A DNA stretch of 8,076 nt from positions 1-8,076 of the forward strand of contig DATBFY010000252.1 in the NCBI GenBank assembly GCA_036558265.1. The letters are read 5' to 3'. A program made the position numbers and the translations under genes. Positions 1 through 6,402 of this stretch are shown here, in pieces. Below the pieces are notes generated by a model, which had not been told where the DNA came from, made no database searches, and saw only the letters and a program-made list of their open reading frames with translations. Within the stretch, counting starts at the first letter, position 1, and every line of letters starts with the position of its first letter. This DNA comes from RYN-433 sp036558265 (GTDB lineage Bacteria > Planctomycetota > Phycisphaerae > Tepidisphaerales > Tepidisphaeraceae).

Positions 1-1444
1 ACATCCCCAGGCACGAATAGGTGTTCGTGCTCCACTTGTCGAGCGCGTAGGAATCGCCGACCTTCCAGAACATCCGCCGCGGATCCAAAAGCCATTGCCG
101 CTCTCCCATGGCGAACCAGTAGGTCACGTCCACGCCGGAGAGGCTCTGGTACGCGCACATCAGGAACGGGCCTTCGGTCTGATAGAGATTGGGATGCGTC
201 CAAGCCGCCTCCGTGATCAGCATCGGCCGGCCGACGGTCTGCTTGAGATTGGCCGTCAGCTCGAGCGGATCCCGCAGCGCGCTGTGGTTGGTCATGTAAT
301 GACCCGGATCGATGCGGAAGCCATTGTTCTTCCCGACATGCATGCCGTTGAAGTAGCTATTGACGGCCGACACATCGGTGGCGGTGTAAGTCCAGCGCTC
401 CAGGTCATCAAGCTTGACGGGATCGGCCGATTTCCAGTTCATCGCGTTGACGAGCTGCTTGCACCCCAGCGCGCGATAATGGGTCTCCATATCCGCGTAG
501 AACTGGTGCTGCAGCTCGGCCATGAACTGAGTCTGGTCTGCCAGTCGCCTGGCCTTGTTGCCCTTGGAGTCGACGACCATGTCGTAGGTCGGGTAAAGCC
601 CCGCGATGCCCGCGGCCAAGTCATCCCCCTTCGCCCGCTCGCCTCCCCATGCCGACATCGCCTTATCGAGTGCGCCGTATTTCTGCACCAGCCAGGCGGC
701 GTATTTCCTGCCCAGGATTTTCATCTGCGCCGGCTTGATCCCCTGGAACGTCCAGAAGAGCAGCGAGTCCTCGTTCATGACCTGGATGATCGCGATCGCC
801 GGATCGTCCTTAAGCGCGACGCCGGTATACGGGTTCGTGCGCGTATAGAGCTCGCGTGTCCACGCCTTGTATGCCTCCTGAAGCGCATCATTGAAGAAGA
901 GGACACCCCACAGTTCCTGGCCAGTGTAATCGGCGATCTCCCAACTCGCCGGCGCGCGCAGGTGCGCCCAGTAAGGCGACAGCGTTACGTACACCCCGTT
1001 GCGCTTGGCCGCTGCGACGTAGCGGAAGATCGTGTCCAGCTCCTTCTCATCGATGTCGGTGATCTTCGACCCCTCCTTGGCGGCGGGAATGCTGCGGTGC
1101 AGGCGGATCATGTTGACGCCCTTCTTCGCCAGGAATCGCACCTGCGCCTCGATGCCGTCTTCGGCCCGCTGCCCGCCGGCATTGGCGGCCCAGAACCGGA
1201 TCGGCTGACCGTCCCCGCGGACGAACGACATGCCGTCGGCCGACAGGCGGATCAGCCCATGCTCGCCCGCCGTCTTCTCGTTCATACCGCGGAGGTCCAA
1301 CAGGCAGTCGGCCCCGAACTTGTCCTCGGGTGGATGGAAGGGCCAAGTGTCCGCGTCGTCGTCAGCCCTTGAAACGAGCGCGCACACGAGCAGCGCGATA
1401 ACGATCCACGCGCCGTTCCGTTTCGTTGCCTCTCCGGTTTTCAT
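1..1444 (-). CDS. Secreted glycoside hydrolase, GH5-like (clan GH-A) (beta/alpha)8-barrel, 3' end outside window
   Basis: An uninterrupted frame of 481 codons runs from ATG at 1444 off the left edge, so the C-terminus is missing. An AGGA motif 8 bases upstream supports this start; GTG at 1447 is an in-frame alternative. Residues 1-27 form a signal peptide (basic start, hydrophobic 12-24, likely cleavage after Ala27 in VSRA), so the enzyme is exported. Residues 74-90 (FVRGDGQPIRFW, then AAN) match the opening beta-strand region of cellulase-like glycosyl hydrolases. VNMIRLHR follows at 110-117. The NE pair at 224-225 (QVMNED) is the likely acid/base on strand 4, and Glu412 (LITEA) the likely nucleophile on strand 7, the usual clan GH-A layout. 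It probably cleaves a plant or algal polysaccharide outside the cytoplasm. The substrate and exact GH family cannot be read from sequence. It is divergent from the DUF1080 gene and may share its control region. Confidence 0.85.
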   Translation of the reverse strand, partial: MKTGEATKRNGAWIVIALLVCALVSRADDDADTWPFHPPEDKFGADCLLDLRGMNEKTAGEHGLIRLSADGMSFVRGDGQPIRFWAANAGGQRAEDGIEAQVRFLAKKGVNMIRLHRSIPAAKEGSKITDIDEKELDTIFRYVAAAKRNGVYVTLSPYWAHLRAPASWEIADYTGQELWGVLFFNDALQEAYKAWTRELYTRTNPYTGVALKDDPAIAIIQVMNEDSLLFWTFQGIKPAQMKILGRKYAAWLVQKYGALDKAMSAWGGERAKGDDLAAGIAGLYPTYDMVVDSKGNKARRLADQTQFMAELQHQFYADMETHYRALGCKQLVNAMNWKSADPVKLDDLERWTYTATDVSAVNSYFNGMHVGKNNGFRIDPGHYMTNHSALRDPLELTANLKQTVGRPMLITEAAWTHPNLYQTEGPFLMCAYQSLSGVDVTYWFAMGERQWLLDPRRMFWKVGDSYALDKWSTNTYSCLGM

Positions 1445-1540
1445 CACGCCCGTCCTTTCGGTGTAGTAAGACGCGCCAGAGTGTACCGTGCGCGCGAGGA
1501 CTTGTCCGCCGTGCCCTTCGACGCGATGATCCGACGAAAG

Positions 1541-1545
1541 AGGAG
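1541..1545 (+). promoter_or_regulatory. Ribosome binding site that fixes the DUF1080 start
   Basis: AGGAG, within the purine run AAAGAGGAG (1537-1545), lies 7 bases before ATG 1553. This selects 1553 over the in-frame ATG at 1481, which would add 24 residues ahead of an otherwise clean signal peptide. Confidence 0.8.
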
Positions 1546-1552
1546 AACCTAC

Positions 1553-2263
1553 ATGTCCCGATCGCTAACCGCTGCTATAACCGTCGCGCTGTTCGTCTTT
1601 GCCACCCTGACGTTCGTCCAGGCCCAGGAGACCAAGGACAACACCCCGCCCGAAGGCTTCGTCGCCCTCTTCAACGGCAAGGACCTATCCGGCTGGAAGG
1701 GCCTCCTGAAGTCCCCGCTCGACAACCCCATCAAGCGCGCCGCCCTCGCGCCCGATGCGCGTGAGAAGGCCCAGAAGGAAGCCGACGATAACATGCGCCA
1801 GCACTGGAAGGTCGAGGACGGCCAGATCGTCTTCGACGGCAAGGGCCGCAGCCTCTGCACCCTCCGTGACGACTACAAGGACTTCGAGATGTTCGTCGAC
1901 TGGAAGATCCCCCCCAAGGGCGACAGCGGCATCTACCTTCGCGGCAGCCCGCAGGTGCAGATCTGGGACCTCGCCAACGCCAACGCCTCGGTCGGCTCGG
2001 GCGGGCTCTACAACAACCAGAAGAATCCCGACAAGCCGCTGGTCGTGGCAGACAACCCCGTCGGCCAGTGGAACACCTTCTGGATCAAGATGGTCGGCGA
2101 CAAGGTCTGGGTGAAGCTCAACGGCAAGCTCGTCGTCGACGGCGTGACGCTGGAGAACTACTGGGACCGCAAGCAACCGATCTTCCCCACCGGCCAGATC
2201 GAGCTGCAAAATCACGGCGGCCCCCTCTGGTTCAAGAACATCTACATCAAAGAGCTGAAGTAG
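1553..2263 (+). CDS. Exported DUF1080 (3-keto-disaccharide hydrolase-like) protein
   Basis: This is a 236-residue protein. A signal peptide covers residues 1-24 (hydrophobic 5-22, cleavage after VQA), so it acts outside the cytoplasm. The remainder is one DUF1080 domain (PF06439), a concanavalin/LamG-like beta-sandwich common in Planctomycetota, Verrucomicrobiota and Bacteroidota. Visible family blocks are GFVALFNGKDLSGWKG (35-50), WKVEDGQIVFDGKG in the middle, a GDSGIYLRG...QVQIWD block, GSGGLYNN, WNTFWIKMVGD and the closing IELQNHGGPLWFKNIYIKEL. Family members have been associated with hydrolysis of 3-keto-glycosides and with other carbohydrate binding or cleavage; the substrate here is unknown. 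The charged helical stretch between the first two blocks looks like a normal family insertion. Its neighbour across the 108-base gap is an exported glycoside hydrolase, which fits a carbohydrate role. Its stop codon abuts that of the convergent regulator gene. Confidence 0.9.
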   Translation: MSRSLTAAITVALFVFATLTFVQAQETKDNTPPEGFVALFNGKDLSGWKGLLKSPLDNPIKRAALAPDAREKAQKEADDNMRQHWKVEDGQIVFDGKGRSLCTLRDDYKDFEMFVDWKIPPKGDSGIYLRGSPQVQIWDLANANASVGSGGLYNNQKNPDKPLVVADNPVGQWNTFWIKMVGDKVWVKLNGKLVVDGVTLENYWDRKQPIFPTGQIELQNHGGPLWFKNIYIKELK

Positions 2264-2638
2264 CTACGTGGGTTTCAGCAAATCAAGAATCTGCTGCCGT
2301 TCCCGCGCCGTCAATTTTCCCGACTGGATCAGATGCGCGAGCAGGGGGGCCAGCGATCCGCCACAGAGGCTGTGCGCCACGGCGCGCAGTCGCCGGGCGA
2401 TCAGCTCCTCCCGGCACACGCAGGCTCGAAACGTGTGACACGTCCCGCCGCGCTTGCGCGCGACAAATGACTTCCCCTCCAGCCGTTCCAGCAGCTTCTG
2501 GACCGTCGCATAACACGCCGCCGTGTTCGCCGGGTAAAGCCTCGCCGTGATCTGACGGATCGTACACGGCCCAACCTCCCACAGCGTCCGCAGCACGCCA
2601 AGCTCGGCATCGGTGATCTCGCGGGGCGTTCGAGGCAT
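2264..2638 (-). CDS. BlaI/MecI/CopY-family transcriptional regulator, orphan and cysteine-rich
   Basis: This is a 124-residue winged-helix repressor of the BlaI/MecI/CopY family (PF03965). The ITDAELGVLRTLWE block (8-21) is the family's first helix. CYATVQKLLERLEGKSFVARK (42-62) is the recognition helix and wing, and REELIARRLRAV plus the C-terminal helices form the dimerisation arm. ATG 2638 was chosen because it gives the standard MPRTP-like start; an in-frame ATG at 2686 would add 16 atypical residues and overlap the ATPase gene. Family members usually repress a neighbouring gene and are often paired with a BlaR1/MecR1 sensor protease, but no M56 protease gene is visible here. It starts 16 bases after the ABC ATPase stop, so it is probably the last gene of that operon. 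Six cysteines (25, 42, 67, 73, 75, 92), including a CxC at 73-75, are more than expected. CopY uses CxC motifs for metal binding, so metal or thiol sensing is possible but unproven. Confidence 0.88.
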   Translation of the reverse strand: MPRTPREITDAELGVLRTLWEVGPCTIRQITARLYPANTAACYATVQKLLERLEGKSFVARKRGGTCHTFRACVCREELIARRLRAVAHSLCGGSLAPLLAHLIQSGKLTARERQQILDLLKPT

Positions 2639-2654
2639 GACATATTCGACGGGA

Positions 2655-3485
2655 TCAGACCGTCCCGTCCCCACCGCCCCCGGCAAAGTGCAGCAACTCC
2701 AGGATCCGCGCCCGCAGCCTCAGAAACGCCGGATCATTCCGCTCCCGTGGCCGCGGCAATTCCACGTCGATGATCCGCTCCACCCGCCCCGGCCGCGGCG
2801 TCATGATCACGATCCGGTCGCTCATGTAGATCGCCTCGTCGATATCGTGCGTCACCAAGAGCATCGTTGTCCCGCGCGCCTGCCAAAGCCGCAGCACCTC
2901 GTCCTGCATCCGCATCCGCGTGAACGCGTCCAGCGCCCCCAGCGGCTCGTCCAGCAGCAGGATCCGCGGATGGTTGATCAGCGCCCGCGCCAGCGCCACC
3001 CGCTGCGCCATCCCCCCCGAAAGCTGGTGCGGATACGCGTTGGCGAACGCCTCCAGCCCCACGAGCTTCAGGAACTCCTCCACCTCGTGCCGCTGCTCGT
3101 TCAGCACCCCCCGCGCCACCAGCCCCGACTGTACGTTCCGCCGGATCGTCAGCCACGGGAACAGATTCGGATCCTGAAACACCAGCCCGCGCTGCGCGCT
3201 GGGTCCGGTGATCAGCTCGTGGCCCGCCCGCAGCTCCCCGGCCGTCGGCGCGTCCAGTCCCGCCACCAGGCGGAGGAGGGTGGACTTGCCGCACCCGCTG
3301 GGGCCCACCAATGACACCATCTGTCCCGCCGCGACCTCCAGCGACACGTTCGCCAGCGCATCGACCGTCGTCGTCCCGTCCGCCGCGCGGAACTGCTTGC
3401 TCACGTCGTGCACGCGGAGCGACGACGGCACGTCGCTGGCGATCGTGCGCGCGGAAGTTGACTCGCGCCGCTCTTCGGTCACCAC
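2655..3485 (-). CDS. ABC transporter ATPase, NitT/TauT/SsuB type
   Basis: This is a 276-residue cytoplasmic ATPase that powers the import system encoded just upstream. All nucleotide-binding motifs are intact: Walker A GPSGCGKST (61-69), Q-loop Gln104 (FQDPNLFPW), signature LSGGM (155-159), Walker B ILLLDEP (175-181) and switch His213 (VTHDIDEA). The LFPWLTI run after the Q-loop and the MTPRPGRV run after the switch histidine are typical of the nitrate/taurine/alkanesulfonate importer branch. The start lies inside the end of the permease gene. Tandem GTG codons at 3485 and 3482 are both possible; 3485 has an AGGGG motif 8 bases upstream, while 3482 forms a GTGA overlap with the permease stop. 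Either way translation is probably coupled to the permease. The frame stays open far upstream to 4424, but that part is antisense-type shadow over the permease. Confidence 0.93.
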   Translation of the reverse strand: MVTEERRESTSARTIASDVPSSLRVHDVSKQFRAADGTTTVDALANVSLEVAAGQMVSLVGPSGCGKSTLLRLVAGLDAPTAGELRAGHELITGPSAQRGLVFQDPNLFPWLTIRRNVQSGLVARGVLNEQRHEVEEFLKLVGLEAFANAYPHQLSGGMAQRVALARALINHPRILLLDEPLGALDAFTRMRMQDEVLRLWQARGTTMLLVTHDIDEAIYMSDRIVIMTPRPGRVERIIDVELPRPRERNDPAFLRLRARILELLHFAGGGGDGTV

Positions 3486-4561
3486 TTGATCGTCCCCTTC
3501 TGCCAGACCAGCACGTGGTCCCGCACCTTGAAGAGCAGCGTCATGATCGTCGAGAAGAACGCCGCCATAATGATCAGCGCCGCGAACACCTTCGTGTAAT
3601 CCGAATAATTCCGCGCCCAGTCGATGTACCACCCCAGCCCCGACGACACGCCGGTGGACTCGGCCACCAGCAGCGTCAGGAACGCCGCGCCCAGCCCCAT
3701 GAACAGCCCGACGAAGACGCTCGGCATCGCCGCCGGGATCGCCACGCGGAAGATCAGGAAACCCCGACCGGCCCCCAGCGTCCGCGCCACGTCCAGGTAC
3801 GACGCCCGCACGTTCGATACCCCCGACGCCGCGAGCATCGTCACCGGGAACCACACCGCCAGCGCGATCAGGAACACCCCCGCCGAGACCGACCGCGGGA
3901 ACAGGATCAGCGCCATCGGGATCCACGCGGTCGCCGGGATCGGCCCGATGATCTTCAGCACCGGCATCCCCCAGTACCGCACGTGCCCGGACCACCCCAT
4001 CGTGATCCCGCTCACCAGCCCCGACAGCACGCCCAGCGCGTAACCGCCGAACAGGAGCAACAGCGAGTGCCACGTGCTGTCGAACAGTTGGCCGCGGTCG
4101 TCGATCAGCGTCTGGAAGACCCGCTGCGGACCCGGGAAGTACATCGCCGGCAACAGCAGCAGTTTCGCCGTGATCAGGTCCCACGCGCACAGAAGGAAGA
4201 GGCCGCCCGCGAAGAGCGGCGCGCGCGCCGCGATCCACCCCCGCGCCGCAGGCGATACCCATCGCACCCCGATCGCCACCACGCCCAAGGCCAAAAAGGC
4301 CACCAGCATGCCCGTATACACCGGCGTGCGAATCACCGGTCCCCGGTCGGGCAGGGCGACGTGCACCACGAGCGCGGCGCCCGCCGCGACCGGCACGCAG
4401 ATCGCGTTGGTGACGCTCCGCCACCGTCCGCGCCGCGCGTCCGCCGCGCCGCGCGCCGTCAATACTGTTGCCGCCCCGCGCCCCGCGCCCGCGCGACCGA
4501 TCGATGCTGCGGCCAGATCCGCCGGCGCCTCCACCGTCAATTCCATTCCCTGCTGCGACAT
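3479..4561 (-). CDS. ABC transporter permease, NitT/TauT/SsuB type, with extended N-terminus
   Basis: This is a 360-residue inner-membrane permease. Its second half is a BPD_transp_1 domain (PF00528) with segments near 165-190, 201-221, 226-247, 281-300 and 325-345. The EAA-type cytoplasmic loop, DVARTLGAGRGFLIFRVAIP (257-276), is where the ATPase docks. Hydrophobic segments at about 52-70, 81-99 and 115-134 precede it. TauC/SsuC-type permeases are usually about 250-280 residues, so roughly 80-100 N-terminal residues, including about two extra membrane segments, are additional. Residues 1-50 are Ala/Gly/Arg-rich and probably a disordered cytoplasmic tail. The start at 4561 has an AGGTGA motif 7 bases upstream that overlaps the stop codon of the binding-protein gene (7-base gap), which suggests coupled translation. 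The gene makes the channel for the importer encoded with its neighbours. Confidence 0.93.
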   Translation of the reverse strand: MSQQGMELTVEAPADLAAASIGRAGAGRGAATVLTARGAADARRGRWRSVTNAICVPVAAGAALVVHVALPDRGPVIRTPVYTGMLVAFLALGVVAIGVRWVSPAARGWIAARAPLFAGGLFLLCAWDLITAKLLLLPAMYFPGPQRVFQTLIDDRGQLFDSTWHSLLLLFGGYALGVLSGLVSGITMGWSGHVRYWGMPVLKIIGPIPATAWIPMALILFPRSVSAGVFLIALAVWFPVTMLAASGVSNVRASYLDVARTLGAGRGFLIFRVAIPAAMPSVFVGLFMGLGAAFLTLLVAESTGVSSGLGWYIDWARNYSDYTKVFAALIIMAAFFSTIMTLLFKVRDHVLVWQKGTIKW

Positions 4562-4568
4562 GACCCTC

Positions 4569-5864
4569 TCACCTCGCCTTCCCGCCCTGGGCGTCCGTGA
4601 ACGCCTTCTCCGTGCCGTTCGGAACCTCCATCACCTTCCCGATGCAGCACGACTTCGTCCGGCTCGCGTAGATCTCCTGCGCGAACTGCCGGATGTCCCA
4701 CTCCGGCGGCACCTGCCCGCCCGCCACCTTCTCCACCTGCAGGTTCTTCACCCACTCGTCGGTCACGCCGTCGAGGTGCACGAACGCGTTGCGCGCCAAC
4801 TCCGCCGTGTCGGTCCCCTTGAGCAGCATGCCCGCCACCCGCATCTCGGCCGCCGCCGACTTCACGGCGTCCTCGGCACCGGAGACGCTCGGGATGTAGT
4901 GCAGCTTCGACAGCGCGATCGCGTTCAGCTCCGGGCTCGACAGGATGTACTTCTTCTCGACCGACAGCCGGGCCGCCGCCACCGGGTTGGTGTCCACCCA
5001 CTTGGCGCCCTTGAGCAGCGCCCGCGTCGCCGCCGCCGATGCACGCGGGTACTTCCGCAGAAAGTCCCCGTTCACCAGCACCGCGCAGCAGTATTCCTGG
5101 TCGTACGGCGGGTCATTGACCTGGTCGGCGATGTTCTTCACGTTCCCGTCCGCCAGCAGCAGCGAGCCGATCGGCTCGGAGTCCGCGACCGCATCCACCA
5201 ACCCCTTCTCCATCGCCAGCCCCAGGTCCCCCGCCGGGAACACGCGCCACTGGATCTCCTTCGCCGGATCGATCCCGTTGGCACCCAGCACGCGATTGGC
5301 GAAGATGAACGGCGGCGTCCCCATCCCGGGCACGCCGATCCGCTTGCCCCGAAGGTCCTTCACGGTCCTGATCGGCGAGTTCGTCGGCGCCTGCACCCGA
5401 AGGCACCCGCGGTGGATGCCGCCGGTGAATTTCACATCCATCCCCTGCTCGATCGGCTTGAGGAAATACATCACCAGGTGGTGCGTGATGTCGAAGCCCC
5501 CCAGCGCCAGCACGTCCTTGTACTGGGCCCATTGGCAGCGGACCATTTCGACGTCCAGCCCCTCCTCCTTGAAGAACCCCTTCTCGACGGCCGTGAAAAT
5601 CGGGGCCTCGCATGAGAGCCCGATGTATCCGACGCGGATCTTCGACACCTCGGGACCGGTCGGGCTCGTGGTCGGCCCGCCGGCCTTCGATACGGATTCC
5701 TTCTTGCAACCCGCCAGCGCCGCCAGCGCGACCACCGCCAGGACCAAGCCTGGGTGCCATGGGCAAACTTGTTTGCCCGTTGAGCCACGTCCCTTGCGCA
5801 ATCGCCACGGGCAAGCGAGTACGCTTGCCCATGCCACCCGAACTCGCCACACGTGCTTGTGCAT
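4569..5864 (-). CDS. ABC transporter substrate-binding lipoprotein, NMT1/SsuA-like, cysteine-rich
   Basis: This is a 431-residue solute receptor for the adjacent permease and ATPase. The lipobox LAGC puts lipidated Cys53 at the mature N-terminus, followed by a Ser/Thr/Gly/Pro linker (56-72). The fold is the NMT1/THI5-like, NitT/TauT periplasmic type: KIRVGYIGLSCEAPIF (75-90) as first strand, VEKGFFKEEGLDVE (93-106), KDLRGKRIGVPGMGTPP (169-185) and VDAVADSEPIG (223-233). The ligand is unknown; relatives bind nitrate, taurine, sulfonates or thiamin precursors. Seven further cysteines occur in the mature protein (85, 110, 154, the pair 259-260 and the pair 406-407), many for an exported protein, so a metal, thiol or sulfur ligand or structural disulfides are possible. 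ATG 5864 has an AGGA motif 8 bases upstream. The signal peptide is interrupted by a 30-codon palindromic element (residues 9-38), giving an abnormally long n-region. Confidence 0.9.
   Translation of the reverse strand: MHKHVWRVRVAWASVLACPWRLRKGRGSTGKQVCPWHPGLVLAVVALAALAGCKKESVSKAGGPTTSPTGPEVSKIRVGYIGLSCEAPIFTAVEKGFFKEEGLDVEMVRCQWAQYKDVLALGGFDITHHLVMYFLKPIEQGMDVKFTGGIHRGCLRVQAPTNSPIRTVKDLRGKRIGVPGMGTPPFIFANRVLGANGIDPAKEIQWRVFPAGDLGLAMEKGLVDAVADSEPIGSLLLADGNVKNIADQVNDPPYDQEYCCAVLVNGDFLRKYPRASAAATRALLKGAKWVDTNPVAAARLSVEKKYILSSPELNAIALSKLHYIPSVSGAEDAVKSAAAEMRVAGMLLKGTDTAELARNAFVHLDGVTDEWVKNLQVEKVAGGQVPPEWDIRQFAQEIYASRTKSCCIGKVMEVPNGTEKAFTDAQGGKAR
5751..5840. repeat. 90-base palindromic element inserted in frame in a signal-peptide coding region
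   Basis: The stretch begins TGGGTGCCATGGGCAAAC (5751-5768). Its far end (5823-5840), read on the other strand, is CGGGTGGCATGGGCAAGC, so 15 of 18 end bases match as inverted repeats. Inside are two perfect hairpins: GGGCAAAC/GTTTGCCC with a 2-base loop (5761-5778) and GGGCAAGCG/CGCTTGCCC with a 4-base loop (5809-5830). The element is exactly 30 codons and covers residues 9-38 of the binding protein without a stop or frameshift. Removing it joins MHKHVWRV directly to GLVLAVVALAALAGC, a textbook 23-residue lipoprotein signal. No clear target-site duplication is visible and no second copy lies in the window. It resembles REP/MITE-like repeats; dispersal in the genome is inferred. Confidence 0.75.
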
Positions 5865-5872
5865 GGCAACCG

Positions 5873-5876
5873 TCCT
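5873..5876 (-). promoter_or_regulatory. Ribosome binding site that fixes the substrate-binding protein start
   Basis: AGGA, within AAGGACGG on the minus strand (5870-5877), lies 8 bases before ATG 5864. It supports translation starting upstream of the palindromic element rather than from an in-frame GTG or TTG inside or after it. Confidence 0.65.
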
Positions 5877-5890
5877 TCGCGCCGCGAGGC

Positions 5891-6397
5891 TCAATGCCAG
5901 GGGCTGTCCTCCCCCTCATGCGGACTGCGCGCCTTGCGCAACAGTTCCACCAGCGTGTGCATCTCGGCTTCATCCATATGTCCGAGCTGCCGCGTGTGGC
6001 AATCGCGAACCGCTTGGCCCAGGTTCTCCAGCAGCGCCAATCCCGCCTCGGTAATCCCCACGTTCACCACGCGACGGTTGTCCACCGGACGCTCGCGATC
6101 CACCAGGCCGCGATCCGCGAGCTTGTCCAAGAGACGCGTGATGTCCGGCGCACGCGACACCAGCCGCCCCGCAAGGCTCAGGGTCGCCACTTTGGCCGGA
6201 TGCGCCGCCTTGAGCAGCCGCAGCGCGTTGTACTGCTGGGCGGTCAGGTCATAGCGCCCGAATAGCTCGTCCTCCAGGAGGCGCAGCCGGTCGTAGGTTC
6301 GCCATAAATTGAGAAACGCCTCCTGCTGGGGTGAATCGAAGCGCTGATGCCGTTTTTTGTGATCTTGTTGTTCCGCAGCCATAGGCATTGTCGGCAT
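5891..6397 (-). CDS. MarR-family transcriptional regulator
   Basis: This is a protein of about 168 residues with a MarR winged helix-turn-helix at roughly 50-118. LTAQQYNALRLLKAA (51-65) precedes the HTH, SRAPDITRLLDKLADRGLV (81-99) is the recognition helix with its following turn, and DNRR (106-109) is the characteristic wing tip. Flanking helices (24-46 and 118-150) would form the dimer. MarR proteins bind as dimers to TTG...CAA-type dyads and are usually released by a small ligand or by oxidation. The start is uncertain: ATGs at 6400, 6397, 6388 and 6382 are in frame, and 6397 has AAGG four bases upstream. A start at 6496 is unlikely because the intervening DNA is AT-rich and full of operator-like dyads. 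It is first in the operon, 26 bases ahead of the binding-protein gene, so it probably controls the importer and itself. Confidence 0.9.
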   Translation of the reverse strand: MPTMPMAAEQQDHKKRHQRFDSPQQEAFLNLWRTYDRLRLLEDELFGRYDLTAQQYNALRLLKAAHPAKVATLSLAGRLVSRAPDITRLLDKLADRGLVDRERPVDNRRVVNVGITEAGLALLENLGQAVRDCHTRQLGHMDEAEMHTLVELLRKARSPHEGEDSPWH

Positions 6398-6402
6398 CAT
6401 AC

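Noticed and set aside
95..1372. A 425-codon open frame on the plus strand
   Set aside because: It is antisense to the glycoside hydrolase, which has a signal peptide, family motifs and a ribosome site. The plus-strand translation is Arg/Pro/Val-rich with no recognisable domain, as expected for a shadow in GC-rich DNA.
1502..1530. Possible promoter TTGTCC-17-GATGAT for the DUF1080 gene
   Set aside because: Both boxes match only 4 of 6 bases and the start of transcription would fall on the ribosome binding site, so it is not reported as a feature. Nothing else clear was found in the 1445-1552 gap.
3483..4424. Upstream extension of the ATPase frame to a 589-residue protein
   Set aside because: The extra part overlaps the permease out of frame and is Gly/Ala/Arg-rich without domains; the GTG starts at 3485/3482 with overlap coupling fit the family.
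3311..5615. Two long plus-strand open frames (429 and 513 codons) over the transporter genes
   Set aside because: Their translations are strongly Arg/Pro/His-biased low-complexity sequences, opposite three well-supported transporter genes; they are codon-bias shadows.
5741..5850. Target-site duplication flanking the 90-base element
   Set aside because: The 10 bases on either side show no convincing direct repeat, so no duplication is claimed.
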